Assembly: GCF_964275005.1 (NCBI RefSeq)
Contig: NC_092705.1
Location: 4,527,825-4,591,824, forward strand
Origin: Diadema setosum
Taxonomy: Eukaryota > Echinodermata > Echinoidea > Diadematoida > Diadematidae
Length of the DNA: 64,000 nucleotides
Direction of reading: 5' to 3'
This document shows, one piece after another, positions 1-12,098 of the stretch. The notes below the pieces were generated by a model. The model was not told the DNA's origin and did no database searches. It worked only from the letters and a program-made list of their open reading frames with translations. Numbering within the stretch: position 1 is the first letter of the stretch; every line of letters starts with the position of its first letter. The translations under genes were made by a program, and so were the position numbers.

Positions 1-862
1 GGGCTTTAACAATCTGTGATATCACACCATATCAACAATGGTGATAAGGATTCACAAAAGTTAATTTTTTAAGGCATCAAAAGAGCCTTTGACCAAGCTC
101 CTTCAGAAGGCATAGAGAACGATACTAGGCTTAACATATAGCCTGCAGTAACAAGCTCTGGGAGTGATGAATTTTTCAAGAAATTTCAAAATGAAATCTT
201 AAGAAATGCTATATAGCACCAGTTGTTATTGTGGTGCAGTAGAAATTATTATAATTTGTTGCATAAATTTCTAGTTTCCATGGAAAGAGGGAGAGACAGA
301 ACACCATAGGACCTATCAAAACAATAACATAAAATAAAGAAATCCCAACTCTTCAATAGATAATAAATTGGCAAGTTTTTCTCAAATTTCATCAATGTAC
401 AATTGTATTTCTTTTTGCACTGTCTGAACCCACTGTCTAGGGACAATGAAGTTTTACAGCACAAACACAGACCTCCATACATTTCAAAGATAGATTTATT
501 CATTCATATAAACTACACTTTGACCTCTTGTAAGGAGCGGATGCAACCCAGAATAGGGGTGTGTTTGAAGAAGGTAGTCAAGAAAACATGCAAGTGATAC
601 CACCCTCCTTGTGGTTCTGCCCAGGGCCACCTTGTGATAATAGTCAGGGGAATATTATCAAACAGAGACATCATGCCATAAATCACAAGAAGTAGTGTAG
701 AGTTTATCACAGAGATACATCAGACTATCCCACTTCACGAGAGGGGAATATGAGTGAAGAAGAAAGTTTTCATTGTGATTTACATTGTAAAAGCCGAATC
801 TCAAACTTTACTCATGACGCATATCCCTCAGAATGCATTCTGATTGTGCCAGAAAAATTATC

Positions 863-927
<65 letters not shown>

Positions 928-2017
928 GGGTAACATAACCAATGCTCCATGATGCTGTGGTCAGGTGCAGATAGTAATACCGATGCAAAGACCCACATGA
1001 ATATTCTCATTTTGCCACAAGAGGGCAACTGATAAAATGACAAATTTGTGTCTCTTCCTTTTTCCTCATTTTCTTTTTTCGTTGACTCATGAACTAAATG
1101 TCAAATGATATCATTTCTTTTATGTTGACAATGGAGCTTTAAATGAGCTTTATTCAAAGCTTATCACACGACATCATGTACACTGTATGTACATCATATA
1201 ACATTGTATCATCCTGCCTCCAGTATGTAATATGATATAAATAGATAAATAAATAATTGAATTATCTAATCAAATCCTCCTTGACTGTTCTTTGGTCTTT
1301 TATAGCCTTTCACAAACCACATCTTAGCAAGTTAGGTACTACATTTTAAAAATCAAAAGTCGGACATGACAGCAAGTCTCAGGTGCACTTGAAATAAAAG
1401 GACTAAGTATTTAATCTTTTTTTTTTTTCCATGTAGGCCTTACAGAAATTTGTATGTACACGAAATGAAATATTTGTGGGAAGGTAACATCATCGCCTTT
1501 AAAGCAAATTTGCAGACTGCAACTGATACCATTATACCTGTGTTTTAATTTCTTGGTCCACTCATAACAGAACTTTCACTGTCCTCTTTATTTTCGCTTC
1601 ATTCTTTCCATCAAAGCCAGTGTGAATATGGGCTGACTATCCCCTTTAAATTTCTTATTTTAAGATCCATCCTTATGTAAACTATCTAAATTGATTAAGG
1701 CATATTGACAGTGCTCATTGACATTGAAAACTCAGGTACAATGCACTGGGCATACCCCATACCTTCAGAACAAATGCTGTGTACTCTTCTTAAATATAAA
1801 ATGAGTGCATTTCAAGATCCTCATTGACAGGCAATGACAAACACTGCGCAGTATGAACCATTGTTCTTGGGAGCGAATTCACAGATTATGGCTAGGTCAG
1901 GTTAGGTTAGGCTAGGTTTACAGACAATTGTATATATCTGTGAAGGAATGAGGATTCTTGAGGATTTCCAACCAGCTTCTCAGGATGAAATAGTGACAGT
2001 ATACTTCAAGGTATCCC
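1..2017. other. Intergenic, no gene recognised
   Basis: AT-rich. Apart from the TCA microsatellite and a short GGTTAGGTTAGG-like run near 1895-1918, I see no coding, RNA or element structure. Confidence 0.5.
860..927. repeat. (TCA)n microsatellite
   Basis: About 22 TCA units with one interruption (CACCATC). The poly-serine open frame over it is an artefact of the repeat. Confidence 0.95.
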
Positions 2018-2242
2018 AGCAAAAGTAGCAAGTTGGATCCACTCCCAACTTGGCTGATTGAAAGAATACATTTAAACATTTATCTTCTGTTGCTGCTGAC
2101 TGACATTGTGAATTCTTCTTTGTCATGTGTGGCTCATTATGCAATCATTGGACCGGTTTTGAAGAATTCATCTTTAAATGACAATGATTTTGACAATTAC
2201 AGGCCTATATCCAATTTATTAATCATTCGTTTGGTGGTTTGA
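2018..2242 (+). mobile_element. LINE reverse-transcriptase fragment (CR1/L2/Jockey-like)
   Basis: The frame reads SKSSKLDPLPTWLIER, then LLLTDIVNSSLS, then DNYRPISNL at 2192-2218. The LDP-(I/L)-PT-WL and DNYRPISNL motifs mark the N-terminal part of non-LTR reverse transcriptase. The fragment is about 75 codons with degraded edges, an old 5' and 3' truncated copy. Confidence 0.8.
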
Positions 2243-3094
2243 CTAGTCTTACGTCCATTTACCTGCTCCTTTTACAATCACTGCAGCGGCAGGACTCCCT
2301 TTGACAAAGGCTGTATCTGTCCCAAATTGATCTAGTCATCACTATGAGAGTCTGGAACACAGACTATTAAACAACAAGTACCTGTAGCGGGTTCCAAAGG
2401 AAAGGTAGCACTGTTGGTATCAGACTTCCAGGCTCCCTGTGCAAACACCGGTACAAATGGCCACTATGGCATGACTGGTGGGTCAAAGGTTAGAGTCCGA
2501 GAATATATGAATTTCAAGTGCCATGCATAACTCAATGTTAAGTTTAAGAGATTAGAGTCCATAAGCACACCAAGGAAAAAGTTGACAAGATAGAGCGGGG
2601 ACAATTTCTTTTTTTGGCGAAACCCTACAACCCCACCCCCCCCCCCCAAAAAAAAAGAGAAAAATATGGTGTGCAATAAATAAAGATTGATTAATCAATA
2701 AATAAACAGATAAATAGAAATGAAAAAAATAAGTGAATAAATGAATATACAAAATAACAAAATCATCTGCTGGTACTTGATATTGGAAAATGTGACAAAT
2801 TTCAGCTAAAACTAACACAGGATAGTTTAGATAACGCCTTTATCATTAAACATCATCCTGGATCATGAGTCATTTTCACAGACTTCTTAGGCAGCGGTCT
2901 ACTTCACACCAGTAGTTAGTAGGAACCAAGCGATCAAACCTGGGCATTAGGGTATCCTCTATTGCTTCACCACACACTCATCAAAATCACAAGTTAGCAA
3001 GAACACAGGATACTTGATGATTAGCAAATTTGTGTACAGTACATCATCAGAGTTCATGCCCATCTATCCTTTAGCAAGAAGCTACACTTGTATA
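2243..3094. other. Intergenic, no gene recognised
   Basis: Contains a C-run next to an A-run (about 2633-2657). Nothing else recognised. Confidence 0.5.
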
Positions 3095-4141
3095 CCAATG
3101 GTAGGCTTACATTATTGTACTTCGTTCCATCGGGTGATCATGTTCGCGTCGGGTGGTCGCGTTATATGACCTTTCGTAGATTATATGCCCTAATATACGA
3201 AGGGTCGGGTGGAGCGTTTGAGAATTAGACCCCTATCATTTACGAAGATTCGGGTCCAGCTTACCCAAATCTTGCGAAAAAGCCAGTGCAAATTTACGAA
3301 CATTCGCGTGTTTTATGCAATAGGATTCCCATGCTTTCACTCTGAAAAATTTATCACAAGCATTCGTACACAAGCTAGCAGTACAGCTCAAATGCTTGCC
3401 GTGCATAACTATGGGACAGCGATACGCTCGCATGCATTAAAGCGATATGCAGGTTCAATGAATGTGTGGACGGCCATCCATGTATGTGCGATGAAGGTTT
3501 GATAAGTCGATTCGTGGATTACAACGATCTGGTCCTTGTTTTATCTGAAGCTCTTGGCAACATTGTTATCGGCATTATCATGGTTTCTGTCTTGACTCAT
3601 TTCATCACTGCTGGTGACAACTAGCTCATTCCACCATAGGTTCTACCATAGATTTGTACACGCGTAAGCGTGAGTGAGCGGTAGCATAAAACTAGGTAGT
3701 TCACTATGGAGACATTCCTTAGCACTGCATTATTGATCACTGTGTTATTTGACTGACAAGGTGGAATTCTTTTCAGATATCATCAGAATCTAGTTACCAG
3801 TGCATGAAAGAATCCCTTCAAAATCTGATAAGATTGTGAAACCTTTTCAATCCCTTTCTGAAATACTATTCAAAATTATTGATTAGTTTGTTTGGTGAGT
3901 CAAAGCAGACCCGAGGAACTCTTTATCAATTGTTGCAGTTCATGTTCTCTGCTTTGCCATGTACATTCTATATTTTGTAGGCCCTTTAACATTGTACAAA
4001 ATGGAAACTTTGGGATTGAATGATCATAGATTTCTTTGAAGGTGATTTCAGAAGTCTCACGTCAGTATTCTTTGTTTCTTCATCTGTCCATGAACAACTT
4101 TGAATTATCATAACTGTGTACGTTATCAAGACTTTTAAAAG

Positions 4142-4173
<32 letters not shown>

Positions 4174-4175
4174 GT
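4142..4175. repeat. (GT)n microsatellite
   Basis: GT run inside the hAT-like element, just left of the nested TTAA MITE. Confidence 0.95.
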
Positions 4176-4286
4176 AGGCCTTTTGTGTCAAGTTGTTTGT
4201 GTGTGTAGGTGCAAACAATGATAGGCCTATACACATATAATGAAGAGTTTCATTGCAAAATGAGCTCAGCGCCATTTTTTTTTTAA

Positions 4287-4635
4287 AGGTCAAGTTTACC
4301 TTTGGGAGCAGTGATTTCAAAAATTTTCAAGATATCATATTTGATGCATATGTGTAGGTCTGTTGTATCATAAAACATCCTACCATGTGAAATATTTGCA
4401 ATAAAACCTAAAATATAAGGAGATATCAGGGTTTTTCTCAATAAACCGTAACTGTATACGGTTTAGTCTGGAAATTTTTTTATTATAACTATTGTTCACA
4501 TTTTGTGTATTTAACAACACTTGACGTCGATTATATGGATTCAAATTTTGACAGTGGTTGTTTCTATCCCTAACTCACATTTTAGAACTATTTTGTAGCA
4601 CTAATGCTTTCATCTGCAAATGGTAAATTATGCCT
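4287..4635. mobile_element. TTAA-flanked MITE nested in the hAT-like element
   Basis: TTAA at 4283-4286 and 4636-4639. Termini AGGTCAAGTTTACC on the left and the reverse complement AGGCATAATTTACC on the right agree at most positions. TTAA duplication with these ends suggests Kolobok or piggyBac type. It inserted into the older element around it. Confidence 0.6.
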
Positions 4636-5385
4636 TTAAGTATGTCCATCGTCAGATAGAGCAAAATAAAACTTTTCCGGTGATACCTCGCTTGTAACAA
4701 AACAAGGAATATGCTAGAAGTTATTAGAATATCCCGCATTTTCTTATTATCTTCTTTGTTTTTTAGCAGCTTTAATCACAAATATCTCAACTGAACAAGA
4801 ATGGCGTTAGCTCGTTTTACGATAAAACTCGTCATATATGAACGCTTATCAACAGATTTGCCGATTTGATCGGGAAGTAGGGCCTACACAAAAGCTTTTC
4901 CATATTTGTGCATCGTTTTCTCCACCCTATAATGTGACTGTTTTATTCAGTCATAGCATTATGTTTTTATGGATATTTTATACCGGTACTCTTTTATTTG
5001 TTACTGCCATTAATTCACACTGTGTTATTTTTGGGCTTGTTTGATGTCTTTTGCTTTGATTTATTCACCGGATTCGCCGCCCCTAATTCACCTGATACTT
5101 CGTCACTTGAATGGTACTTTTTTACATATAGTCGCGTTAAACTATTAGCCTTATGTCAAGGACTATCTATATTAAATTGTGATTATTTTACCCGACCTTA
5201 CCCGACCCTTCGTATATTAGGGCAGGTTATTCACGAAAGGTCGGGTAATGCGACCATCGGACGCGAACGCGATCACCCGACAGAACAAAGTAAGCCCCAA
5301 TGGTATGTGTGTTATAAACTAAAAACAAGTTTATGCAAACTTGGCAAGCTGTCGACTGAGTTGGGCATGCGAACGTGGCACATAA

Positions 5386-5730
5386 AGGATGGCTAGTAAC
5401 TGATCAGTGGAAATGCTGGGGGTGATTGTTCCAATCCTTGTGGGATTCATTTAAGAGAACATTATAGATCTATTGTTGTGTGAAAATTATTTGTTTCAGA
5501 ATGGTCTCATATTCAAGTAGATGTGCAGTTTAATGTTTCCAGGTTAGCATGCCTGTACAGCGACGGGGCGATTAAACTGCACATTTCTTGAATATGAGAC
5601 CATTCTGAAACAAATGTTTTTCACACAACAATAGATATATATCAGCTCTTAAATGAATCCCACAAGGATTGGAGAAATCATCCCCCAGCATTCCCACTGA
5701 ATCCCACTGATCAGTTACTAGCCATCCCCT
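5386..5730. mobile_element. Hairpin MITE with about 150 bp arms
   Basis: The arms are near-perfect inverted copies starting AGGATGGCTAGTAACTGATC. The stem includes TGAATATGAGACCATTCTG and its complement, around a small loop near 5545-5565. TTAA follows the right end (5731-5734) and a TTAA-like TAA precedes the left end. No coding sequence. Confidence 0.75.
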
Positions 5731-5734
5731 TTAA

Positions 5735-8030
5735 GGGAAAAATCGGTTAGCATTTAGAGTGAAAACCTGTCAGTAAGAAATGTGTGATAGAAAAATAAAG
5801 GTATAGTATCTTGACATCGGCCTAGTACTGTATAGTAATTGCGGCATCATCTGTGACTTGTACAGGTCTGCCAATCTTTATATCCAAAACTGGTGGATCC
5901 TCTCATAGACACACAGTCAAATACACACAAATGCCCATTGCACACAAACACACAGACAAACATATGCATACACACAGACACACATCAAGTAAAAAAAAAA
6001 TATGAATGGACAATATAGTATGATAACCTTTGTATTTCCTTTACACACACACACAACACACACACACACACACAGAGAAAATCCTATACATATAGGACTA
6101 ATGACTTGTCCACCATCACATCGACATCCTGACTGTTCACTACCACAGTGCCAGTCTTACCCCATATGACCAAGGTTAACAAACTTTTTGATTGGCCAGA
6201 CAGATTCCACAACAGGGCATTTAGTTGGCACACATACAATGTGTACATTGTAAACATGTGGAACAGGCAGCACATGTAGATGATTTGATTATATGGCCAG
6301 GATTTTGGTGCATCCACTAGTAAAGGACTCCTGTCAAGTAAAACACATTTTTATCATCAGCAAATGTACCTCATTGGATGCCTTGATGGTATTTCATGGC
6401 AACGGGTAATAATAATTTCCGTTTGAAAACTTTGAGAATCATCATCAGGCACTGCTTAAGCATTAGGGTCTCTCATACCATGTCGTAAACAAGGAGCTTT
6501 TAAGATAGAGAGAGAAAAAAAAGCAACTTGTGTTGTTGAAAATAATTGTTAAATGCTTCACAAACAGAAAACTTGTGACTGACTTGACATGCAATACTTG
6601 ATTTTTCTCGCCTTAGTGTTGTCAGCACAAGCTATTCGAGAACAGATCATTAGCATGACAATTGTTCACAAATGTACTTTTCAGTGACAGCATTAGATTC
6701 ACAATTTGTGTTCTTTAATATTTTTTAATCTATCTGCCTATATAGAGCTCTGTCCGCAAAGTTTGACAATGTTTTATTTATTAATACAGCTGCACAGCAT
6801 TAAACAGAGTTATTTCAGAGGCAGTCTCAAATGGGTTAAAGAGAAATTCCATTCTATTTGGGGTTCACTGGATAATAGAAAGAATAAAAGACTTGTAAAC
6901 AAACAAAACAGGTTACTAATTTCATTCCAATCAAAGATACACACATTTACAAACTAGTTACAATATTTTGCTTGACGCTTCTCAAATGTTTGGTTTGCCC
7001 TAAAGCAGTAATGTCTGTCATGGACAATGAGAACAGAATTGATAAATGAATGCAGGCCCTACACCATATTTAGTAAACAAATTATTTTGGTAGGTGATTT
7101 TATCCTTCCATCCCCAATCAAAGAAAATAAACTGCATGTAATAAATAGAAAATGTAGAAAAGTCTGATACAGAGGATGTAATCTCTCCTTTTTGAATTCA
7201 TTTTGGAAAGGAAGACTTAGCATGGAGTGTTCGTAGTGGCTAATCACATTTTTTTGTGTGTTGTTTGTTTGCTCCCATGCTTCAGACTTCAAAATGGAAC
7301 TGAGTTTGACTTCACAATTTGGCAAAAAAAATAAAAAAATAAAAAAATGATGCAACAACTTTACACTCTCACTCTGTGAGTCTAAAAGTGGGGAGGGACG
7401 TAATGGGTGTCATTGTAGTGATTTTCAGAGAGGGATTAATCCACTTGTTATCCGACAGGATGTTTGTTAGCAGTGTTTGGTTGTGACATGACTTTCAGTT
7501 AACCTGCAGAAACATTTTTTTCTTCTAATGATTCTTTATTCGAATTTTGTTAGTGCCACAGAATTCACATTCGCAAAAACAAAACAAAGAGAAACTTGTC
7601 AAGCACAATCATATGATATGCGCACACACACACACACTCACAACACACACTATGTACCGGGTACGTCATCACAACTAAGAAAGCTCCATAGCATCATCGC
7701 CTTCCAGTATATAAAGACATCTCCAGCAATGAGTAAAGAAGCGTACATCCCTGTAATGACAACTTCACATACCAGGTACTGAGACAGTGTCTGTCAATAG
7801 AATGTTTGGAATCATGCATCACGCCATGTGTTGAGATGGATGACATTTTGCTTACACCAGTATCAATACAATTTGCATACAGGCATACTTACATTAGTAC
7901 ACATTTAAATTTGTTAGTCACATGGCAACTTCTACTACAAACTGTATATGCTACTCTAAAACTTTGAAAATCAATGTCTGTACATCAAGTTATCCACTTA
8001 AAATCTTAAACCTCAATGGAGTCATAAAGT
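5735..8030. other. Intergenic, no gene recognised
   Basis: CA-rich tracts at 5905-6076 and about 7622-7650; otherwise AT-rich sequence without recognisable features. Confidence 0.5.
5905..6076. repeat. CA-rich tract
   Basis: Imperfect CACACA arrays at about 5911-5985 and 6043-6075 separated by AT-rich sequence. Confidence 0.85.
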
Positions 8031-8155
8031 ACACACCAGAAAATACAAAATCCAAACATAATTTTTTTTTTGACAGTATCTAGGATAATGGAAACATAGA
8101 TTACACACCAGAAAATACAAAATCCAAACATAATTTTTTGACAGTATCTAGAATA
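8031..8155. repeat. 72 bp tandem duplication
   Basis: ACACACCAGAAAATACAAAA and the following TCCAAACATAATTTTTT, GACAGTATCTAG recur at a 72-base offset (8031 and 8103). Only a T-run length and a few bases differ. Confidence 0.8.
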
Positions 8156-8293
8156 ACATTCCAGAATGAAGGCAAGGTTCAAGTTGCACTAAAAACTGTA
8201 CTAAGAGCTAAATCATTGAAAATTTTCTGACATAAATTTCTAATGAAATTGGGCTTATTCAAACAGAACAAGCAACAGTAAATGCCCCATCTG

Positions 8294-8440
8294 GGCACCG
8301 TTTCATGAAAGTTGTCAGCCCTGACAAGTTGTCAGTCTCTGACAATTTCAGTAAAATCCTTGGTATTGATTGGCTGAGAAGTCTTGGTCTTTGACTGTTA
8401 CTATGGTAATTGTCAGAGACTGACAACTTTTATGAAAGGG
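8294..8440. mobile_element. Hairpin MITE with GTTGTCAG arms, 147 bp
   Basis: The left arm CACCGTTTCATGAAAGTTG then TCAG is matched by the complement of CTGACAACTTTTATGAAAG then GGTG. A further inverted TTGTCAGTCTCTGACAA lies inside. Family not assigned. Confidence 0.6.
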
Positions 8441-9805
8441 TGACCTGGTTACATGTTTGTGTTTGCAGTTCATGGCCAATACATATATCGCACAGTGTTC
8501 CATCAATACTGGAACACTTTCCAGTCCATACATTACAGACTGTACCATGAAATTTACTAAAAATATAGCTCAAAACCAGACTGCAAACAGTATTCTTTAA
8601 GGTCTGTCTTGGCCAAACCTACACTTGCCGCGAAAGCCACAGTTATCCTTCTGAGAAAATCTTCTGATAACACACCAGCCATGCACACACTCAGATGTTG
8701 GAAGCATCAATCTAGGTGTTGTTGATTAGGACCTAGATTATGTTTTCCTGGATGTTATTTTTGTATGTAGCTGGAAAGATTTGCTGGACTATACTGGATC
8801 ATCTGGTAAGCTGCACAAACTGAGTAAACAAGAGTGAAAATCACCTTCAGCTATCATGACTATTTTTGACAGGTCAAAGTCTGCCGATCAACGTCCAAAG
8901 GGAACTGACTTTTTGAGTAAATAGGATGTTCACGGTGGTACATAGAGTCAGCGAGATTCTAACCCTTGACAGATAGCACCTAGTGATGTACTAATATCAT
9001 ACGAAAGGATAAAGAAAAGTAAAATCTTCAAGTTCTTGTTTTCTTTGAGGCTTCGACACATGTCTGATTGCTAAGCATATGGTTCATCTGTCTGAACATC
9101 ACAATGAATTGTTTCCTTTGCTGAAAACTTTTTGTAATATAGTTGACAATTTCAAAGGTAGCAAAGATTTCAAAGATAGCAAGCAATGTTTCACAACAAA
9201 ATAGCTTTTAAATCAAACAATCTGCCACCAAATTCAGACAATTTGGGGTGTATGTTCCAGTCTGACTAATAGGCAGACTTCAAATACATAATTTCAAAGA
9301 CTATTTGGACAGTATTTAACATGATCAAGACATGGTATCAAATTACAATGAAACCAATACAGCTCACAGCATGCTGTAATAAAGCAAGTGCTTCTGAAAC
9401 TAACTGTGATATTTTTATATACAAAAACATTTCATAAGTGCCAACTGTTAATAAAAAACATCTCATAAGAGACAATCTTGACAATTTACAATGCTGAATA
9501 GACACAACTGTACTGCACACTTTTTTTTTTTCTGTTATCGTAATTTGTGCATGCTGCGTACTAAGCAAACAGACTGAATTTTCTGCTGCTCCTAGACAAA
9601 AATGATGACAAACATTGCACCACTACATCTGGCTTAATTGCACATTATGTGTACCTGAGAGTGAACACAGCACAGTAAGCTAGAATTGAAGGGCTTGTGA
9701 TTGTGGTCTCCACATTATAGTCTTTAACCATGCTCTCATTCATAATGCACTAGACCAGATATTTCCAGATCTTAGTCATGAAGAGAGTTGTTTTCTGTTT
9801 GTTTC
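8441..9805. other. Intergenic, no gene recognised
   Basis: Open frames are short and show no family resemblance. No repeat structure seen by eye. Confidence 0.5.
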
Positions 9806-9955
9806 TTTAAATTCTTGTCTATGTAGTTAAAACAGAAATTTCATGAAATTAACCCGTTGAGGACAAGTCCCGAGCATACTCTTTAAATTCTTGACTATGT
9901 AATTAAAACACAAATTTCATGAAATTAACCCGTTGAGGACGAGTCCCGGGCATGT
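9806..9955. repeat. 75 bp tandem duplication spanning a MITE end
   Basis: Units 9806-9880 and 9881-9955 share CTTTAAATTCTTG, AATTTCATGAAATTAACCCG and TTGAGGAC-AGTCCCG with few differences. Each unit contains the TTAA-CCCGTTGAGGAC left end of the mini-MITE. Confidence 0.8.
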
Positions 9956-10017
9956 ACTCGGGCACGCGTCTAGATGGGAAATGCGTGTGACAGCAAAATC
10001 AGCCCATCCTCAATGGG
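9929..10017. mobile_element. Miniature 89 bp piggyBac-like MITE, copy 1
   Basis: TTAA, CCCGTTGAGGACGAG at the left and CCTCAATGGG, TTAA at the right. TTAA plus CCC ends is the piggyBac signature. Its left end was caught in a 75 bp tandem duplication. Confidence 0.68.
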
Positions 10018-10091
10018 TTAACATTGCTGAAGTGAACACACTCCATGAAACACTTAAATTGTTAGAAAGATACTTTTAGGACCTACATTAA

Positions 10092-10462
10092 AGGGACTGT
10101 ACATTTCTGGTTGAGGTGAGGATTTAGCTTTTAACGTTTTGCGAGAGAAACCACTCTATGAGATGTCAAAGAGCCTGCAATTCTAAGGTGTATCAAAAGT
10201 TTATTTGATGAAAATCGGTTTTGAAATGGCCGAGATATCCAAAAACAAGGTGAAACAAAGAGATCCTGATAAAAGGCGTGGCCTGTCGCCTTTTATTATT
10301 ACTTTTTTGGATATCTCAGCCATTTCATAACCGATTCTTGATCATCAAATAAACGCCGAGTTCCTCTTGAAATTAAATGCTCTTTCAAAGAGGTTTCTCA
10401 TTATCTCACTTAGGCATGTTCAAAACCCCTACCTCAAAATCCCTACCTCAACTACAGTCCCT
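10092..10462. mobile_element. TTAA palindromic MITE, family B, copy 1
   Basis: 371 bp between TTAA at 10088-10091 and 10463-10466. The ends are AGGGACTGTA and TACAGTCCCT, and the inner arms share GATATCTCAGCCATTTC and its complement. No coding sequence. Confidence 0.8.
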
Positions 10463-11240
10463 TTAATGTTTGACTCCCTGGATAAAGTGTGTATAGCCGG
10501 AGAGGACTACAGAGTACTACATGTACATGTATCTAAATAGATTTCTACTTGAATCTAGAACATATATCCACATTGATGATCACATCCCACATCACACAAT
10601 GAAGTGCAGTAAGAGAACTTATTGCAATCTCATGAACGATGTCATGAAGCAAATCAGTGTCATTGTGAAAATGTGTGCAAAGCAGAATAAGGCAAAGCAA
10701 TTTTGCACAGTTATCATATCAGTTGAACATCAAATGAAAAAATACAATACTATTAACGTAGATATCCTATTCCTAGCTCTTAGTTAGTGAAGTTACACCA
10801 TGCAATATCATGAACTAGAGACTCTACAGTATGGTCCTGTGTCTACCTCCAAAACATTTACACATATTTCTATGAAATATTTCAAATGCATCATACCCTG
10901 AAGGTTAGCGACTTTAAGATGCACTTTTTAATTTATTATCATAATTTTTTTTTTTTTTAATTTTGGATTTGATGTATGGTCCTATATAGGTCAAATATAA
11001 CTAGTCTTATAATGTTAGCATAATCTAAAAAAAGAAAAGAAAAAAAAAATGACTGCCCAAGAAGGCTGTCATGTTTTTGTTGAACCCCACATTAGTTCGA
11101 AAAAAGTCTTGAACCAGACAGCACAAACTAAAACTAACCACCGCATGGTATTATTAATCCTGGGGCGCCGGTGCTCCTTGTATTAATGTCAACAGTTTTC
11201 GCATTCAAGGCTGGCCGCAGTTAGTACAGGTAGGCATCTA

Positions 11241-11461
11241 CTGCGATAAAAGTGGAAATTTTTGCAGTGTTGAAATTTTTGCCCATTTCGCGTAACCAAA
11301 AACTAGCACGAAAATAAAAGCATGCGAATACTTTTGCTTGCCATATGGTCCAGTACAGTAGATGATGTCTTGATTAAGCGAAATTAAAAACATGCGAAAT
11401 TCTTCTCACCGGGCGGGCCGAGCGCGAAAAATTAGTCGTGCGAAAATATCCACTTTTACAG
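11241..11461. mobile_element. TA-type MITE, diverged relative of the TTTTCGC family
   Basis: The left end CTGCGATAAAAGTGGAAAT and the complement of GATATCCACTTTTACAG at the right are similar. Inside are GCGAAATT and GCGAAAAT words like those of the copies at 37725 and 23436. Confidence 0.5.
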
Positions 11462-11959
11462 ATGTTTCAAGATATCTAACGAGTTACTGTACCAAAGTAC
11501 TGTCAAATAGGTGTTCTAGATTCTAGTGTCATACAGAGTTAGAATTTATTAGAAATCATACCAAGACTCAAGAGTATATAAACTTCTACAAGACCCTGGC
11601 TTAACTAGACTAGATGAATGTTATTCACTTATTGTTAGAATAGTCATAAGTTCATAGATTCTCTAAAATTCTACTTAAAGGCCCTAGCCGGTGCCCTACT
11701 ACTTCTGATGATACGAGATTGGGTTCTCAGTCTCAAGGTAGAGAAATACAGACCTCATTTTCATGCACTTAGGCAAAACTATTTGTGTTTTCCCTTGATT
11801 TTTTGTGACCATCACAAGTCTCGAGCGAACTCTGTCTATTAAACTGTTAGCTGTCGCGCAGCACACCGCGATTCCGATCTGTCCGACGCCAGGGAGTCGG
11901 GCGAAGGGATGACCCAGCGAGCGCTGGACAATTTTTTTCTCCACTGTTAAAATACTCAC

Positions 11960-11994
11960 CATGAATGACCTCTACCAATTCCCCTTACAACCAT
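11960..11994 (-). CDS. Possible small first coding exon of an unknown leftward gene
   Basis: 35 bases between a good acceptor (TTGTACCTAG) and a strong donor (GTGAGTATT). The exon opens exactly with ATG and reads MVVRGIGRGHS plus two bases. It follows the candidate non-coding exon by about 100 bases. No later exon was recognised in 1-11.9 kb, so the product is unknown and the gene may leave the window. Confidence 0.22.
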
Positions 11995-12098
11995 CTAGGT
12001 ACAATAGTTATGTTAAATTGAACAGCGTATCAAGAAGAGAACATTTGTTTAAAAAGATGAATGTTCAAGGGATAATAACAAAAGAAAACTCATCTCAC

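Larger units (their letters stand above)
3104..5296. mobile_element. hAT-like non-autonomous DNA transposon, about 2.2 kb
   Basis: Long terminal inverted repeats of about 100 bp. The left arm (3104-3215) runs GGCTTAC, TCGGGTGATC, TTCGCGTC and on to CCTAATATACGAAGGGTC. The right arm (about 5190-5296) is its reverse complement with a few differences and a small length change. CCAATGGTA flanks both ends (3095-3103 and 5297-5305), an 8-9 bp target duplication that fits hAT-type elements. No transposase is visible inside. A separate TTAA MITE sits within it. Confidence 0.75.

Noticed and set aside
750-938. Small ORF ending in a long serine run
   Set aside because: The serine run is simply the translated TCA microsatellite; no start context or homology supports it.
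3209-3502. ORF of 97 codons inside the hAT-like element as a transposase
   Set aside because: It overlaps the terminal repeat and shows no hAT catalytic or zinc-finger motif; it looks like a chance frame.
8031-10021. CRISPR-like arrays suggested by the 72 bp and 75 bp direct repeats
   Set aside because: Only two adjacent units each with no spacers; these are plain tandem duplications in an animal genome.
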